Assembly (NCBI RefSeq): GCF_900111005.1
Contig: NZ_FOFV01000001.1
Coordinates: forward strand, 310,001 to 374,000
Reading direction: 5' to 3'
From: Lentzea albida
Lineage (GTDB): Bacteria; Actinomycetota; Actinomycetes; Mycobacteriales; Pseudonocardiaceae
DNA: 64,000 bases
The translations under genes and the position numbers were made by a program. The notes beneath the pieces were generated by a model that was given only the letters and a program-made list of their open reading frames with translations, was not told the origin of the DNA and made no database searches. Shown here in pieces: positions 44,728 through 52,537 of this stretch (the stretch's first letter is position 1; every line of letters starts with the position of its first letter).

Positions 44728-46179
44728 CTAGCGACGAACACCGGCAGGCAGCAGGTACTGGTCGTCGGGGATGCCCGAGTCCCGGAACCACGCCTTGAAG
44801 AACGCGTCCAGGGGCTGCCCCGAGGCCTTCTTGAAGTGCTCCTCGAACTGCGGCCACGTGGCGTTGCCGTCGCGGTGCTCGGAGACCCACGACTGCAACC
44901 CCTTGAAGAACACGTCGTCACCGACCTGCTTGCGCAGCGCGTGCACACCCAGGATGCCCTTGTCGTAGACGCCCCGGAACTCGTTGCCCTGGCCCATGTC
45001 GTAGAGCTTCGGCGCCCAGAACGACGACCGCTCGCGCCGCTGTTCGACCTGGTCGCGGTAGCGCTGGTCGAGGTCGGTGCCCTCCTTCTCGAGCCACAGC
45101 CACTGCGAGTAGGACGCGAGGCACTCGTTCAGGCAGATGTCCGCCCAGTTCGTGATCGACACCGAGTCGCCGAACCACATGTGGGCGTTCTCGTGCACGA
45201 GCGTCTCCAGGTCGGCCCACGCCGCGTAGATCGGCCGGGTCTGGGTCTCCAGCGAGAACCCGATCTGGTCGGCCACCCAGATGCCGCCGGCAGCACGCTG
45301 CGGGTACGGCCCGAACCTCGTCTCCAGGTGGGCGAGGACCTCCGGCATCTGCGACTGGATCGGCCTCTTCGACGCGGACGTGCCGGGCGCGTACGCGTCG
45401 AGCACAGGGGTGCCGTTGGGCAGCGTGGAACGCACGATCTCGAACTTGTCGATGGCCACGGTGGCGACGTAGGTGGCGAGAGGCGTCTCCTCGGACCAGT
45501 TGAACGTCGTCCAGCCACCGTCGCGCGTCACCGGGCCCTCGAGGCCGTTCGAGACGGCCGTCCAGCCGTCGGGGACGCGGGCCGCGAGCTTCAGCGCCGC
45601 CTTGTCGCGCGGGGTGTCGTTGGCCGGGAACCACGTCGTCGCGGAGTGGGGCTGACCTGCGGCGAACGCCCCGCCGGTGGACGAGACCTGCCAGCCGCTG
45701 CGGCCCAGCGAGGCGTCGTTGATCGTCGTCGGCTTGCCGCCGTAGGTGACCTTGGTGGTGAACGGCTTGCCCTTGGCGAGCGGGGCGCTGGGCGTGATCA
45801 CCAGCTCGTGGTCGCCCTCCTGCGCGAACTTCGCCGGCTGGTCGCCGACCTTCACCTCGCTGACCTTCAGCGCCTCCAGGTCGAGGTTGAAGCGCGAGAG
45901 GTCCTGGGTGGCGGTCGCGGTGATGGTGGCGACGCCGTCGAGCTGCTGGGACTGCGGCTCGTAGGTGATGGCCAGGTCGTAGAGCGTGACGTCGTAGCCG
46001 CTGTTGCCGTCGGTCGGGTAGTACGCGTCGCCCGCGCCCGCACCGGCCTCCACCGCGGCCTGCGGTGACGTCTCCTGTGCCTGCTGCCCGGGGTCGTTGC
46101 TCGGCGTTCTGAACACGACGAGCAGACCTGCGACGAGCACGATCAACACCAGGGCGATCAGGTACGGGCGGGCCTTCAT
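44728..46179 (-). CDS. M1-family membrane-anchored metallopeptidase
   Basis: A 483-residue exported aminopeptidase-like protein. N-terminal anchor or uncleaved signal (PYLIALVLIVLVAGLLVVF), then a beta-sandwich domain (GYDVTLYDLAITYEPQSQQL) and the thermolysin-like catalytic domain. The zinc site is LVHENAHMWFGDSV with the third ligand in LNECLASY. GIWVADQIGFSLETQTRP replaces the exact GAMEN exopeptidase motif of aminopeptidase N, so exopeptidase specificity may differ. Start ATG 46179 is 15 bp from the divergent hydrolase start. Confidence 0.9.
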   Translation of the reverse strand: MKARPYLIALVLIVLVAGLLVVFRTPSNDPGQQAQETSPQAAVEAGAGAGDAYYPTDGNSGYDVTLYDLAITYEPQSQQLDGVATITATATQDLSRFNLDLEALKVSEVKVGDQPAKFAQEGDHELVITPSAPLAKGKPFTTKVTYGGKPTTINDASLGRSGWQVSSTGGAFAAGQPHSATTWFPANDTPRDKAALKLAARVPDGWTAVSNGLEGPVTRDGGWTTFNWSEETPLATYVATVAIDKFEIVRSTLPNGTPVLDAYAPGTSASKRPIQSQMPEVLAHLETRFGPYPQRAAGGIWVADQIGFSLETQTRPIYAAWADLETLVHENAHMWFGDSVSITNWADICLNECLASYSQWLWLEKEGTDLDQRYRDQVEQRRERSSFWAPKLYDMGQGNEFRGVYDKGILGVHALRKQVGDDVFFKGLQSWVSEHRDGNATWPQFEEHFKKASGQPLDAFFKAWFRDSGIPDDQYLLPAGVRR

Positions 46180-46194
46180 GCGTTAATCATCCCT

Positions 46195-46941
46195 GTGTCG
46201 GTCGTGGAGTTCGGCGGAACGGGTCAAGGCGTGCTGCTCCTGCACGGCCTGATGAGCAGGGCCACCGCCTGGTGGCCGGTCGCGCAGTGGCTCACGCCCT
46301 TCGGTCGCGTGGTCGGGATCGACCAGCGCGGGCACGGCAGGAACCCGCGGCGGGGGCCGTTCCGCACCGAGGACTTCGTCGCCGACGCCGCCGAGGCGAT
46401 CGAGGAGCTCGGCCTCGGGCCGGCCGTGGTGATCGGGCACTCGATGGGCGGGCTGCACGCGTGGTGTCTCGCGGCGACCCGTCCGGACCTGGTGCGCGCG
46501 ATTGTGGTCGAGGACTTCGCCCCGGACAACTCCGGTCGCACGGTCGACGAGTGGAGGTGGCTCTTCGACGCCTGGCCGGTGCCGTTCCAGTCGCTCGGAC
46601 ACATCCGGGCGTACTTCGGTTCGCCGCTGTTCGCGGAGTACTTCGAGGAACGCGAGGACGGCTGGCACCTGATCGCGTCGATGGACGACCTGTACGAGAT
46701 CGCCGGCCACTGGGGCACGCGGTCGTACTGGGACTTCATCGACGCGGTGCGGTGCCCGTCGCTCGTGATCGAGGCGGGTAGAGGTGGCCAGCTACCAGGG
46801 CAGATGGCCGAAGCGGCACGACGTTCCCGCGGTCAGTACCTCTACGTCGAGGAGGCCGGTCATGTCGTGCACGACAGCGCGCCTTGGGTCTACCGGGGCG
46901 CCGTCGAGGCCTTCTTGAGCACGTCGATCTCGCCGGTCTGA
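46195..46941 (+). CDS. Alpha/beta hydrolase
   Basis: A 248-residue hydrolase. VLLLHGLMSRATAWWPVAQW carries the oxyanion region, VIGHSMGGLHAW the nucleophile elbow (GHSMGG), and EEAGHVVHDSAP the catalytic histidine; the acid is probably in VIEAGRGG or nearby. Substrate unknown. GTG 46195 leaves a 15-bp gap to the divergent M1 peptidase, so transcripts must be leaderless or promoters lie within the genes. The 3' end overlaps the RNA-ligase-like gene by 52 bp. Confidence 0.88.
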   Translation: MSVVEFGGTGQGVLLLHGLMSRATAWWPVAQWLTPFGRVVGIDQRGHGRNPRRGPFRTEDFVADAAEAIEELGLGPAVVIGHSMGGLHAWCLAATRPDLVRAIVVEDFAPDNSGRTVDEWRWLFDAWPVPFQSLGHIRAYFGSPLFAEYFEEREDGWHLIASMDDLYEIAGHWGTRSYWDFIDAVRCPSLVIEAGRGGQLPGQMAEAARRSRGQYLYVEEAGHVVHDSAPWVYRGAVEAFLSTSISPV

Positions 46942-47408
46942 GTGTCGACGATCGACACCTCGCGGACCTTCGCGCGGATCGGCTCGACCGGGAAGACGGC
47001 GGCGAACGCGGCCTTCATCGCCTCGTCGTCGAGGCCGTGCGCGAGGGTGCAGTGGGGGACCCAGTTGCCCGGCAGGTAGTAGGCGCTCGGGTTCTTGACC
47101 TTGCTCGCCAGGACGTCGTGGATCGCCGAGTGGACGGCGAGGAGTTCGGCGTCGACCACCGCGCCGAGCATCAGCACGTTGTCCGTGGTGGAGAACGTGC
47201 CGAGGGTGTGCAGCCACAGGTCCGGCATCCACAGCCGTTCCAGGTCCTCGCGCAGCTCCTTGCGCACCTTGGGTCCGATGGTGGTGGCTGCGGCGTAGGT
47301 CAGGTGAGGCTTGCGGGGCGTGTGGGATTGTTCAACACCCAGGTTGTTCAACAATCCGACGATCCTGCGTTCCGCCTCGGGGTCGAAGAAGGCAACGAGG
47401 GCGTGCAT
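46890..47408 (-). CDS. 2'-5' RNA ligase/cyclic phosphodiesterase-like protein
   Basis: A 172-residue 2H-phosphoesterase with both HxT/S-type motifs, KPHLTYAAA and VPHCTLAHG, in a duplicated fold. Such enzymes act on RNA 2',3'-cyclic phosphates or ADP-ribose cyclic phosphates; the natural substrate here is unknown. ATG 47408 overlaps the mutY stop by one base (TGATG), so it is translated from the mutY transcript. Two copies of the dispersed palindrome fall in its first 30 codons and encode GLLNNLGVEQS. Confidence 0.88.
   Translation of the reverse strand: MHALVAFFDPEAERRIVGLLNNLGVEQSHTPRKPHLTYAAATTIGPKVRKELREDLERLWMPDLWLHTLGTFSTTDNVLMLGAVVDAELLAVHSAIHDVLASKVKNPSAYYLPGNWVPHCTLAHGLDDEAMKAAFAAVFPVEPIRAKVREVSIVDTQTGEIDVLKKASTAPR
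47325..47358. repeat. Two dispersed palindrome copies in the RNA-ligase-like gene
   Basis: GGATTGTTCAACACC starting at 47325 and GGTTGTTCAACAATCC starting at 47342, each a variant of GGATTGTTGAACAATCC. They lie 17 bp apart inside codons 17-28 of the gene. Confidence 0.7.
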
Positions 47409-48559
47409 CAGGCCGTTCCCTTGTTGGATTGTTGAACGATCCTTCGATCGGGCAGTGGGAAGAGGCCGTCGTGGGATTGTTGATCGATCCCTCGATCGGG
47501 CGGCGGGGAGAGGGCGTCGTGGGGCTGTTGAACAATCCCTTCGGCCGGCAGGCGGGAGAGCCCGTCGTCGGATTGTTGAACAATTCTGTCGCTCGGCAGC
47601 GGAGCGAGCGACGAGCGGGCTGCAGTCGGCACCGGACTTGCAGTCGGTTCGGGGGAGGCTGGCGCCCTGCCGTCGTTGGATTGTTGAACAATCCCTTCAC
47701 CTGGCAAGTGGAAGAGCCCGTCGTCGGATTGTTCAACAAGTCCATCGCTCAACAAGGACACCAGGCACTTCTCGCGCTGGGTCACGTCGTTCCACACGAC
47801 GTCGAGCTGCACCTTGGGCACCGGGCCGGGAGCGCCCCGCAGCACGTCCAGCAGCTTGCCGCGCACCTGGCGGTCGGTGCCGGCGAACTTCTGCACCTTC
47901 TTCTCGGGCCCCGCATAAGCCGGCCGACCGTTCAGCTGCCAAGCGCACTCGGCGAACAACGGGCAGTCGGCGCACTTCTGGTTCTTCGCCGTGCAGATCA
48001 ACGCCCCGAGCTCCATCAACGCCGCCGAGAACACGGCGGCGTCGTGCTGGTCTTCGGGGAGGATCGCCTCGACGTCCCGCAGATCGCGCTTGGTGGACGG
48101 CGGCCCGGCGTCACCGGCACCGTGCACAGCGCGCGCGACGACGCGACGGACGTTCGTGTCGACGACAGCGCACTTCTGCCCATACGCGAACGTGGCCACC
48201 GCACGAGCCGTGTAGCTGCCGATGCCGGGCAAAGACTCCAGCGTCTCGACGTCCGACGGCACCACGTCACCGTGGTCGCGGGCGATGACGGTCGCGGCCT
48301 CGTGCAGTCGCATGGCGCGGCGGGGGTAGCCGAGCTTGCCCCACATCCGCAGCACCTCGCCCTGCGAGGACGCGGCCATCGCGGACGGCACGGGCCAGCG
48401 CGCCAGCCACTCGTGCCAGATCGGCTCCACGCGGGAGACGGGCGTCTGCTGCAGCATGATCTCGCTGATCAGCACACCCCAGGCGGTGCAGTCGGGACGG
48501 CGCCACGGCAGGTCGCGGGCGGCGGTGTCCCACCAGCCCAACAGCAACTCGTGATTCAT
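47408..48559 (-). CDS. mutY: A/G-specific adenine glycosylase with expanded repeat tail
   Basis: A 383-residue base-excision repair enzyme removing adenine opposite 8-oxoguanine. Helix-hairpin-helix and catalytic Asp region LPGIGSYTARAVATFAYGQK and VVDTNVRRVVAR, and the 4Fe-4S motif C189-x6-C196-x2-C199-x5-C205, are intact. Actinobacterial MutY normally ends soon after the segment CLVSLLSDGLVEQSDDG, at about 290-305 residues. Here about 100 more residues follow, built from 16-residue repeats of the type DGLFPLPDRRIVQQS. ATG 48559 is preferred over the longer frame. The ligase-like gene follows by TGATG overlap. Confidence 0.93.
   Translation of the reverse strand: MNHELLLGWWDTAARDLPWRRPDCTAWGVLISEIMLQQTPVSRVEPIWHEWLARWPVPSAMAASSQGEVLRMWGKLGYPRRAMRLHEAATVIARDHGDVVPSDVETLESLPGIGSYTARAVATFAYGQKCAVVDTNVRRVVARAVHGAGDAGPPSTKRDLRDVEAILPEDQHDAAVFSAALMELGALICTAKNQKCADCPLFAECAWQLNGRPAYAGPEKKVQKFAGTDRQVRGKLLDVLRGAPGPVPKVQLDVVWNDVTQREKCLVSLLSDGLVEQSDDGLFHLPGEGIVQQSNDGRAPASPEPTASPVPTAARSSLAPLPSDRIVQQSDDGLSRLPAEGIVQQPHDALSPPPDRGIDQQSHDGLFPLPDRRIVQQSNKGTA
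47426..47742. repeat. 48-bp in-frame repeat array with palindromic cores in mutY
   Basis: Repeat units begin with GGATTGTTGAAC or a close variant at 47426, 47474, 47522, 47570, 47678 and 47726. Spacing is exactly 48 bp except for one 108-bp interval (47570-47678) holding a diverged unit plus 60 bp. Each unit has a 17-bp palindrome close to GGATTGTTGAACAATCC and then a CTTCGATCGGG-like stretch. As 48 is a multiple of three, every unit adds 16 residues to MutY. Confidence 0.9.
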
Positions 48560-48585
48560 CGCCCGCCATTGTCGCGCAACGAAAA

Positions 48586-48603
48586 GGCCCCCCGAAGGGG
48601 GCC
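48586..48603 (-). terminator. Terminator of the carbonic anhydrase gene
   Basis: GGCCCCC (48586-48592) pairs with GGGGGCC (48597-48603); on the minus strand the stem is followed by TTTTCG. It separates the carbonic anhydrase transcript from mutY. Confidence 0.8.
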
Positions 48604-48621
48604 CTCGAAGCACAGGTGCGG

Positions 48622-49134
48622 TCAGGCGGCCGCGGTCTCCGCCGCGTGGACCTCGCGCAGCTCACCGGTGTGCACGTCGTAGACGAACCCGCGGATCTTG
48701 TCGGTGTGCGGGATGAACGGGCTGCGCCGCAGCCGCGCCATCGACCCGCGCACGCTCTGCTCGACGACCTTGAACGCCTCGACGGCCCAGGTCGGGCGCA
48801 GGCCGGTGTCGGCCTCGAGCTCGTCCTTGAAGTCGTCCTCGGTGACCATCTCGAGGCCGCAGTTCGTGTGGTGCACGAGCAGGACCTCGCGCGTGCCGAG
48901 CTTGCGCTGGCTCAGCGCGAGAGAACGGATGGCGTCGTCGGTGACGACCCCTCCCGCGTTGCGCAGCACGTGCGCCTCACCCTGCTTCAAACCGAAGATC
49001 TCGAACACCCGGATGCGCGAGTCCATGCAGGTCAGAATGGCTACCTGCAGGGACGGCTTCGCGGACGAACGGTCTCCTGGAACCACGTTCCCGAGCTCGT
49101 AGTTCCGCTTGAGCAGTTCGTCGATCGCGGTCAT
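48622..49134 (-). CDS. Beta-class carbonic anhydrase
   Basis: A 170-residue zinc enzyme interconverting CO2 and bicarbonate. Zinc ligands Cys36 (LTCMDSR, with the Asp38/Arg40 dyad), His89 and Cys92 (VHHTNCG) are all present; RNAGGVVTDD is the conserved active-site loop. ATG 49134 is chosen as GGAGGTG lies eight bases upstream; an ATG five codons earlier is in frame. Monocistronic, with a terminator behind it. Confidence 0.95.
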   Translation of the reverse strand: MTAIDELLKRNYELGNVVPGDRSSAKPSLQVAILTCMDSRIRVFEIFGLKQGEAHVLRNAGGVVTDDAIRSLALSQRKLGTREVLLVHHTNCGLEMVTEDDFKDELEADTGLRPTWAVEAFKVVEQSVRGSMARLRRSPFIPHTDKIRGFVYDVHTGELREVHAAETAAA

Positions 49135-49288
49135 GTGACACACCTCCATGGCCTACCGGCGGACCCCGCGTCGATTGGAACCGGAGTTAGCGCACGTTCA
49201 CAAGGGGTTTCCGCTCAATATCACGTTCAACCGATCGAGCGATGCTCGCCTAAGCCTGGATCCGCGCTGGTCCGGTTACGTTCGGGCC

Positions 49289-49957
49289 GTGATCGAGCCC
49301 ACAGGTCCGCTGCCGTCCACGGTGTACTGGCGCCGCCGCCTCGCCGCGATCGGGGCAGCGCTGGTCACACTGCTGTTGATCATCTGGATCGTCGGGATGT
49401 TCTCCTCCGACGGCGAGGCCTCCCAGCCCACGAACGCGGCCGCGGCGTCGTCCTCGAACCCGCCGCCGAGCATGTCCGAGAGCGCCGCGGCCTCCTCGTC
49501 GTCCACGACTCCGCCGCCCTCACCGACGTCGGAGGCACCCCCGCCGCCGCCTCCCGGCCCGCCGCAGCCGTGCCCGGACGACGTCATCGGCGTCACGGCG
49601 AAGGCGAACAAGCCCTTCTACACCCTCGGTGACCAGCCGGAACTGTCCATGGACATCACGAACACCGGTCCGGTGCCGTGCATCAGGGACATCGGGCGGC
49701 AGCACCGCGAGCTGAACGTGCTGACCGCGGACGGCGCGACGGTGCTGTGGTCGAGCAACCACTGCCTGAACGCGGTGGGCACGGAGACCCGCGTGCTGCA
49801 GCCGAAGGAGACGTTCAACTACGGCACGAAGTGGGCGGGGTCGACCTCGAAGGAGGGATGCGGGGCCCACACGCGGGTGGGCGCCGGCGACTACCTGCTG
49901 GTGGCGAAGCTGGCCGGGAAGGCCAGCTCACCCGTGGTGTTCAGGCTGGAGAACTAG
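49289..49957 (+). CDS. Membrane-anchored DUF4232-like or hypothetical secreted-domain protein
   Basis: A 222-residue protein starting at GTG 49289 (VIEPTGPLPSTVYWRRRLAA), a start type often seen in Pseudonocardiales proteins of this shape. One helix (AAIGAALVTLLLIIWIVGMF) is followed by a Ser/Pro/Ala linker of about 65 residues and a beta-rich extracellular domain (VIGVTAKANKPFYTLGDQPE, LSMDITNTGPVPCIRDIG, GAGDYLLVAKLAG) with four cysteines that may pair. The fold looks like an Ig-like or BsuPI-type domain. A longer frame to GTG/ATG 49148 exists but crosses the carbonic anhydrase promoter. Function unknown. Confidence 0.75.
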   Translation: MIEPTGPLPSTVYWRRRLAAIGAALVTLLLIIWIVGMFSSDGEASQPTNAAAASSSNPPPSMSESAAASSSSTTPPPSPTSEAPPPPPPGPPQPCPDDVIGVTAKANKPFYTLGDQPELSMDITNTGPVPCIRDIGRQHRELNVLTADGATVLWSSNHCLNAVGTETRVLQPKETFNYGTKWAGSTSKEGCGAHTRVGAGDYLLVAKLAGKASSPVVFRLEN

Positions 49958-49976
49958 GTGGCGTGAGGCGCGCGGG

Positions 49977-50036
49977 CCTCACCGCCCGAACGCCGGCCTC
50001 ACCGCCCGAACGCCGGCCTCACCGCCCGAACGCCGG
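49977..50036. repeat. Three exact 20-bp tandem repeats
   Basis: CCTCACCGCCCGAACGCCGG occurs three times head to tail (49977, 49997, 50017), then a partial copy runs into the end of the LacI gene at 50037. It fills the 81-bp gap between two convergent genes. Confidence 0.92.
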
Positions 50037-50038
50037 CC

Positions 50039-51142
50039 TCACGGACCGAACCAGCGCTCCTCGACACCGCCGCGCGGCCCCGCCGACGTCTTGCCGATGA
50101 TCAGCTCCGTCGCGAGGTTCACCGACCGCGGCCGCGACCGCTCGTTCGCGTCGAGCAGCAGCTTGCCGGCCGCCCGGCCCTTCTCGAGCACCGGCTGCCG
50201 CACGGTCGTGAGCCCCGCCTCCTCGCCGGCGCGGATGCCGTCGAAGCCGGTCACGGTGATGTCGTGCGGCACGCGCAGGCCGCGCCGGGCCGCCTCGGTC
50301 ATGGCGCCGAGCGCCAGCACGTCGGAGGTGCAGATCAGGGCGGTGACCTGCGGGTCGCGGTCCAGCACCTGGGCGGCGCCCGACGCGCCGGAGGCCATGT
50401 TGTGGTCGAAGCGCTCGACGACCGGCACCTGCGACCAGTCGACGCCCGCCTCGCTGAACGCCTCGGCGAGGCCCGACAGGCGGTTGCGCTGCACGTGGAA
50501 GTGCGCGGCGTGCTGGCGGTCCGGGGTCACGAAGCCGTCGTTGCGGTCACGCGCCAGGCGCATGCACACGACGCCGATCCTTCGATGTCCCAGGCCGATG
50601 AGGTGCCGCGCGAGCTCGTACATGGCGCCTCGGTCGTCGATGCCAACGCGGTCCACGGTGCCGAGGTCCGGCTGGTCGCAGACGACGGTGGGCACCGGGC
50701 GCTCCAGCACGGCGGCGAGGTGCGGGTCGTCGTCCGGCACCGAGTAGACGACGAAGCCGTCGACGCCCGCGCGGTGCACGGAGGCGACGTCCTCGCGCTC
50801 GGGGTTCGCGGGCACCAACAGCAGGCCGGTCCCGGCGTCCTCGCACGCCAGCGCGAGGCCCTCCAGGAACCCGATAGCGGCCGGGTCGCGGAACGCGTAG
50901 GACAGGTTCTCGGTGAGCAGCAGGCCCACCGCACCGGCCTTGCGCGTGCGCAACGAACGCGCCACAGGATCCGGGCCGGGATAACCCAGCCTTCGGGCCG
51001 TGTCCAACACCCGCCGACGCAGCTCGGGGGAGAGCTGGTCGGGCCGGTTGTACGCGTTGGACACCGTTGTCCGGGAAACGCCCAGCTCAGCGGCCAGAGA
51101 GGCCAACGTTGCCGGACGTCGCACATGCATCGACCGCGCCAT
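50039..51142 (-). CDS. LacI-family transcriptional regulator 1
   Basis: A 367-residue regulator with an N-terminal helix-turn-helix (ATLASLAAELGVSRTTVSNA, hinge ARSLRTRKAGAVGLLL) and a sugar-binding-type periplasmic fold domain. ALICTSDVLALGAMTEA and ITVTGFDGIRAGEEAGLTTV are the ligand/dimer signatures. Target genes are unclear since the gene stands alone between a convergent gene and the next LacI. ATG 51142 is preferred to an in-frame ATG at 51130. Two dyads lie just upstream. Confidence 0.92.
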   Translation of the reverse strand: MARSMHVRRPATLASLAAELGVSRTTVSNAYNRPDQLSPELRRRVLDTARRLGYPGPDPVARSLRTRKAGAVGLLLTENLSYAFRDPAAIGFLEGLALACEDAGTGLLLVPANPEREDVASVHRAGVDGFVVYSVPDDDPHLAAVLERPVPTVVCDQPDLGTVDRVGIDDRGAMYELARHLIGLGHRRIGVVCMRLARDRNDGFVTPDRQHAAHFHVQRNRLSGLAEAFSEAGVDWSQVPVVERFDHNMASGASGAAQVLDRDPQVTALICTSDVLALGAMTEAARRGLRVPHDITVTGFDGIRAGEEAGLTTVRQPVLEKGRAAGKLLLDANERSRPRSVNLATELIIGKTSAGPRGGVEERWFGP

Positions 51143-51156
51143 GAAAGGACCGTAAC

Positions 51157-51167
51157 GGTTCAGAACC
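51157..51167. promoter_or_regulatory. Candidate LacI operator
   Basis: GGTTC-a-GAACC, an 11-bp odd palindrome 15 bp upstream of the LacI-1 start, well placed for autorepression. Confidence 0.4.
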
Positions 51168-51244
51168 AATTCGTGAAGTCAGGGTGACCTGCGTCCCTCA
51201 AATGACGCATCCGCGCTGGTTGACCCATCTGCCCCGTCAAGAAT

Positions 51245-51258
51245 TTGGTCCAGACCAA
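51245..51258. promoter_or_regulatory. DasR/GntR-like dyad upstream of LacI-1
   Basis: TTGGTC-ca-GACCAA is a perfect 14-bp inverted repeat. It differs by one base from the TTGGTCTAGACCAA form of the Streptomyces dre site bound by the GlcNAc regulator DasR. It lies about 100 bp upstream of LacI-1 and 19 bp past the end of LacI-2. Confidence 0.5.
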
Positions 51259-51276
51259 TTAGGTGAAAGGGTCATC

Positions 51277-52314
51277 TCATTTCGGAGGGGCAGACGATTC
51301 CCTCACGACGAGCCGCGGGCGGAAGACGCGCGTGTAGTTGTCGGTGCTCTGCCTGCGGCGATCCGGGTCGAGCCGCAGCACGAGCTCGTCGATCGCGGCC
51401 GCCGCCATCTCCTCGATCGGCTGCGCGAGCGTCGTCAAAGCGGGCGACGAGTAGGCGGCCAGCGGGATGTCGTCGAACCCGACGACCGAGAGCTCGTCCG
51501 GTACCGAGATCCCTCGTTGGTGTGCCTCGCGCATGACGCCGAGCGCCATGTGGTCGGACGAGCAGATCACCGCCGTCGGCGTCACGGTGTCGAGCAGCTG
51601 CGCCACGGCCTGGCCGCCGCCCTCCGCGCTGAACGGCGCGTGCGCCACGTACTCCGACCCCGCCGGCAGGTGGTCCTCCTCGAGAGCGGCGGCCCAGCCG
51701 GCGCGCTTGAGCCGGGACGGCAACGACCGCGCCGGGCCCGACACGAACCCGATCCGCTCGTGGCCCAGCTCGATCAGGTGCCGGGTGGCCATGTAGCCCG
51801 CGAGCTGCTCGTCCACCGTCACGTCGGGCACGTCCAACGCGGGCGTGGCGCCGTTGAGGAACACCATGTGCACGCCGTCGGCGAGGAGCTTCGCGTAGTA
51901 GCTCGGGCGCGGCGCCTGGCCGAGCGGCACCTCGACGTTGGTGATCTCCGGCGACACGAACACCATGCCCTCGACGCCGCGGGCCAGGAGCATCCGGACG
52001 TACTCCTCCTCGCCCATCGGCGCGCCGCTACGGGTGTTGCACAGCAGCGACGAGTAGCCCAGGCGGGCGGCCCGCGTCTCCAGCGCCTCGGCGAACGCGG
52101 GGAAGACCGGGTTCGAGAGCTCCGGCACGAGCAGGCCGATCACGCCGGTGCGTTGCAGCGCACCGAGGCCGCGCGGGGTGTACGGCATCTCCGCGAGGAC
52201 CGACAGCACGCGCTGCCGGGTCTCCTCGTTCACACCTGCGCGCCTGTTGAGAACACGGCTGACGGTCGAGATGGACACCCCGGCTGCCCTGGCGATCTCG
52301 GACAGTCCGGACAC
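51277..52314 (-). CDS. LacI-family transcriptional regulator 2, likely regulator of the sugar importer
   Basis: A 345-residue LacI/PurR-type protein: helix-turn-helix SGLSEIARAAGVSISTVSRV, hinge YTPRGLGALQRTGVIGLLVP, and ligand domain with AVICSSDHMALGVMREA and LSVVGFDDIPLAAYSSPALT. GTG 52314 has a GGGAGG site eight bases upstream. It is divergent from the binding-protein gene with a 223-bp gap rich in TTGCAAG elements, so it most likely represses the importer until its sugar is present. Confidence 0.93.
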   Translation of the reverse strand: MSGLSEIARAAGVSISTVSRVLNRRAGVNEETRQRVLSVLAEMPYTPRGLGALQRTGVIGLLVPELSNPVFPAFAEALETRAARLGYSSLLCNTRSGAPMGEEEYVRMLLARGVEGMVFVSPEITNVEVPLGQAPRPSYYAKLLADGVHMVFLNGATPALDVPDVTVDEQLAGYMATRHLIELGHERIGFVSGPARSLPSRLKRAGWAAALEEDHLPAGSEYVAHAPFSAEGGGQAVAQLLDTVTPTAVICSSDHMALGVMREAHQRGISVPDELSVVGFDDIPLAAYSSPALTTLAQPIEEMAAAAIDELVLRLDPDRRRQSTDNYTRVFRPRLVVRESSAPPK

Positions 52315-52368
52315 GTTGCCTCCCAGCTCAGATCGGGTTCGGCGCAAGCCTGCCGCGTTCGGAAAAAT

Positions 52369-52488
52369 TTTGCAACGAGGGTTTGCAAGACAGGGCCGTT
52401 ACGGCTTGGTTACGGTCGACGTCTTGACCTGACCATGGTTCTGGTAGTGAAATCGCCCGCAACATTCTCGCAAAACCTTGCAAGACCC
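52369..52488. promoter_or_regulatory. Repeated TTGCAAGAC operator elements in the sugar-importer promoter
   Basis: TTGCAAGAC occurs at 52383-52391 and 52478-52486, each with a second TTGCAA- or TCGCAAAA-like half 5' of it (TTTTGCAA at 52369, TCTCGCAAAA near 52467). TTGCAAG is itself near-palindromic. The spacing of about 95 bp would suit repression by DNA looping. Similar CTTGCAG-type repeats are bound by MalR of Streptomyces. Confidence 0.55.
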
Positions 52489-52537
52489 TCGTCTCAGTTC
52501 GAGACCGAGGCCCCAGCTGGAGGGAACGGCAGCAACG

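Noticed and set aside
47426-47742. CRISPR array
   Set aside because: The 48-bp period is a continuous tandem repeat without unique spacers, it is in frame within mutY, and no cas gene is near.
47429-48682. A 417-codon plus-strand frame through mutY repeats (VVGLLNNPFGR-type repeats)
   Set aside because: Palindromic 48-bp repeats give repeated peptides on both strands; the minus frame carries the MutY domains and the plus frame has none.
49977-50036. CRISPR array
   Set aside because: 20-bp units are directly abutting with no spacers.
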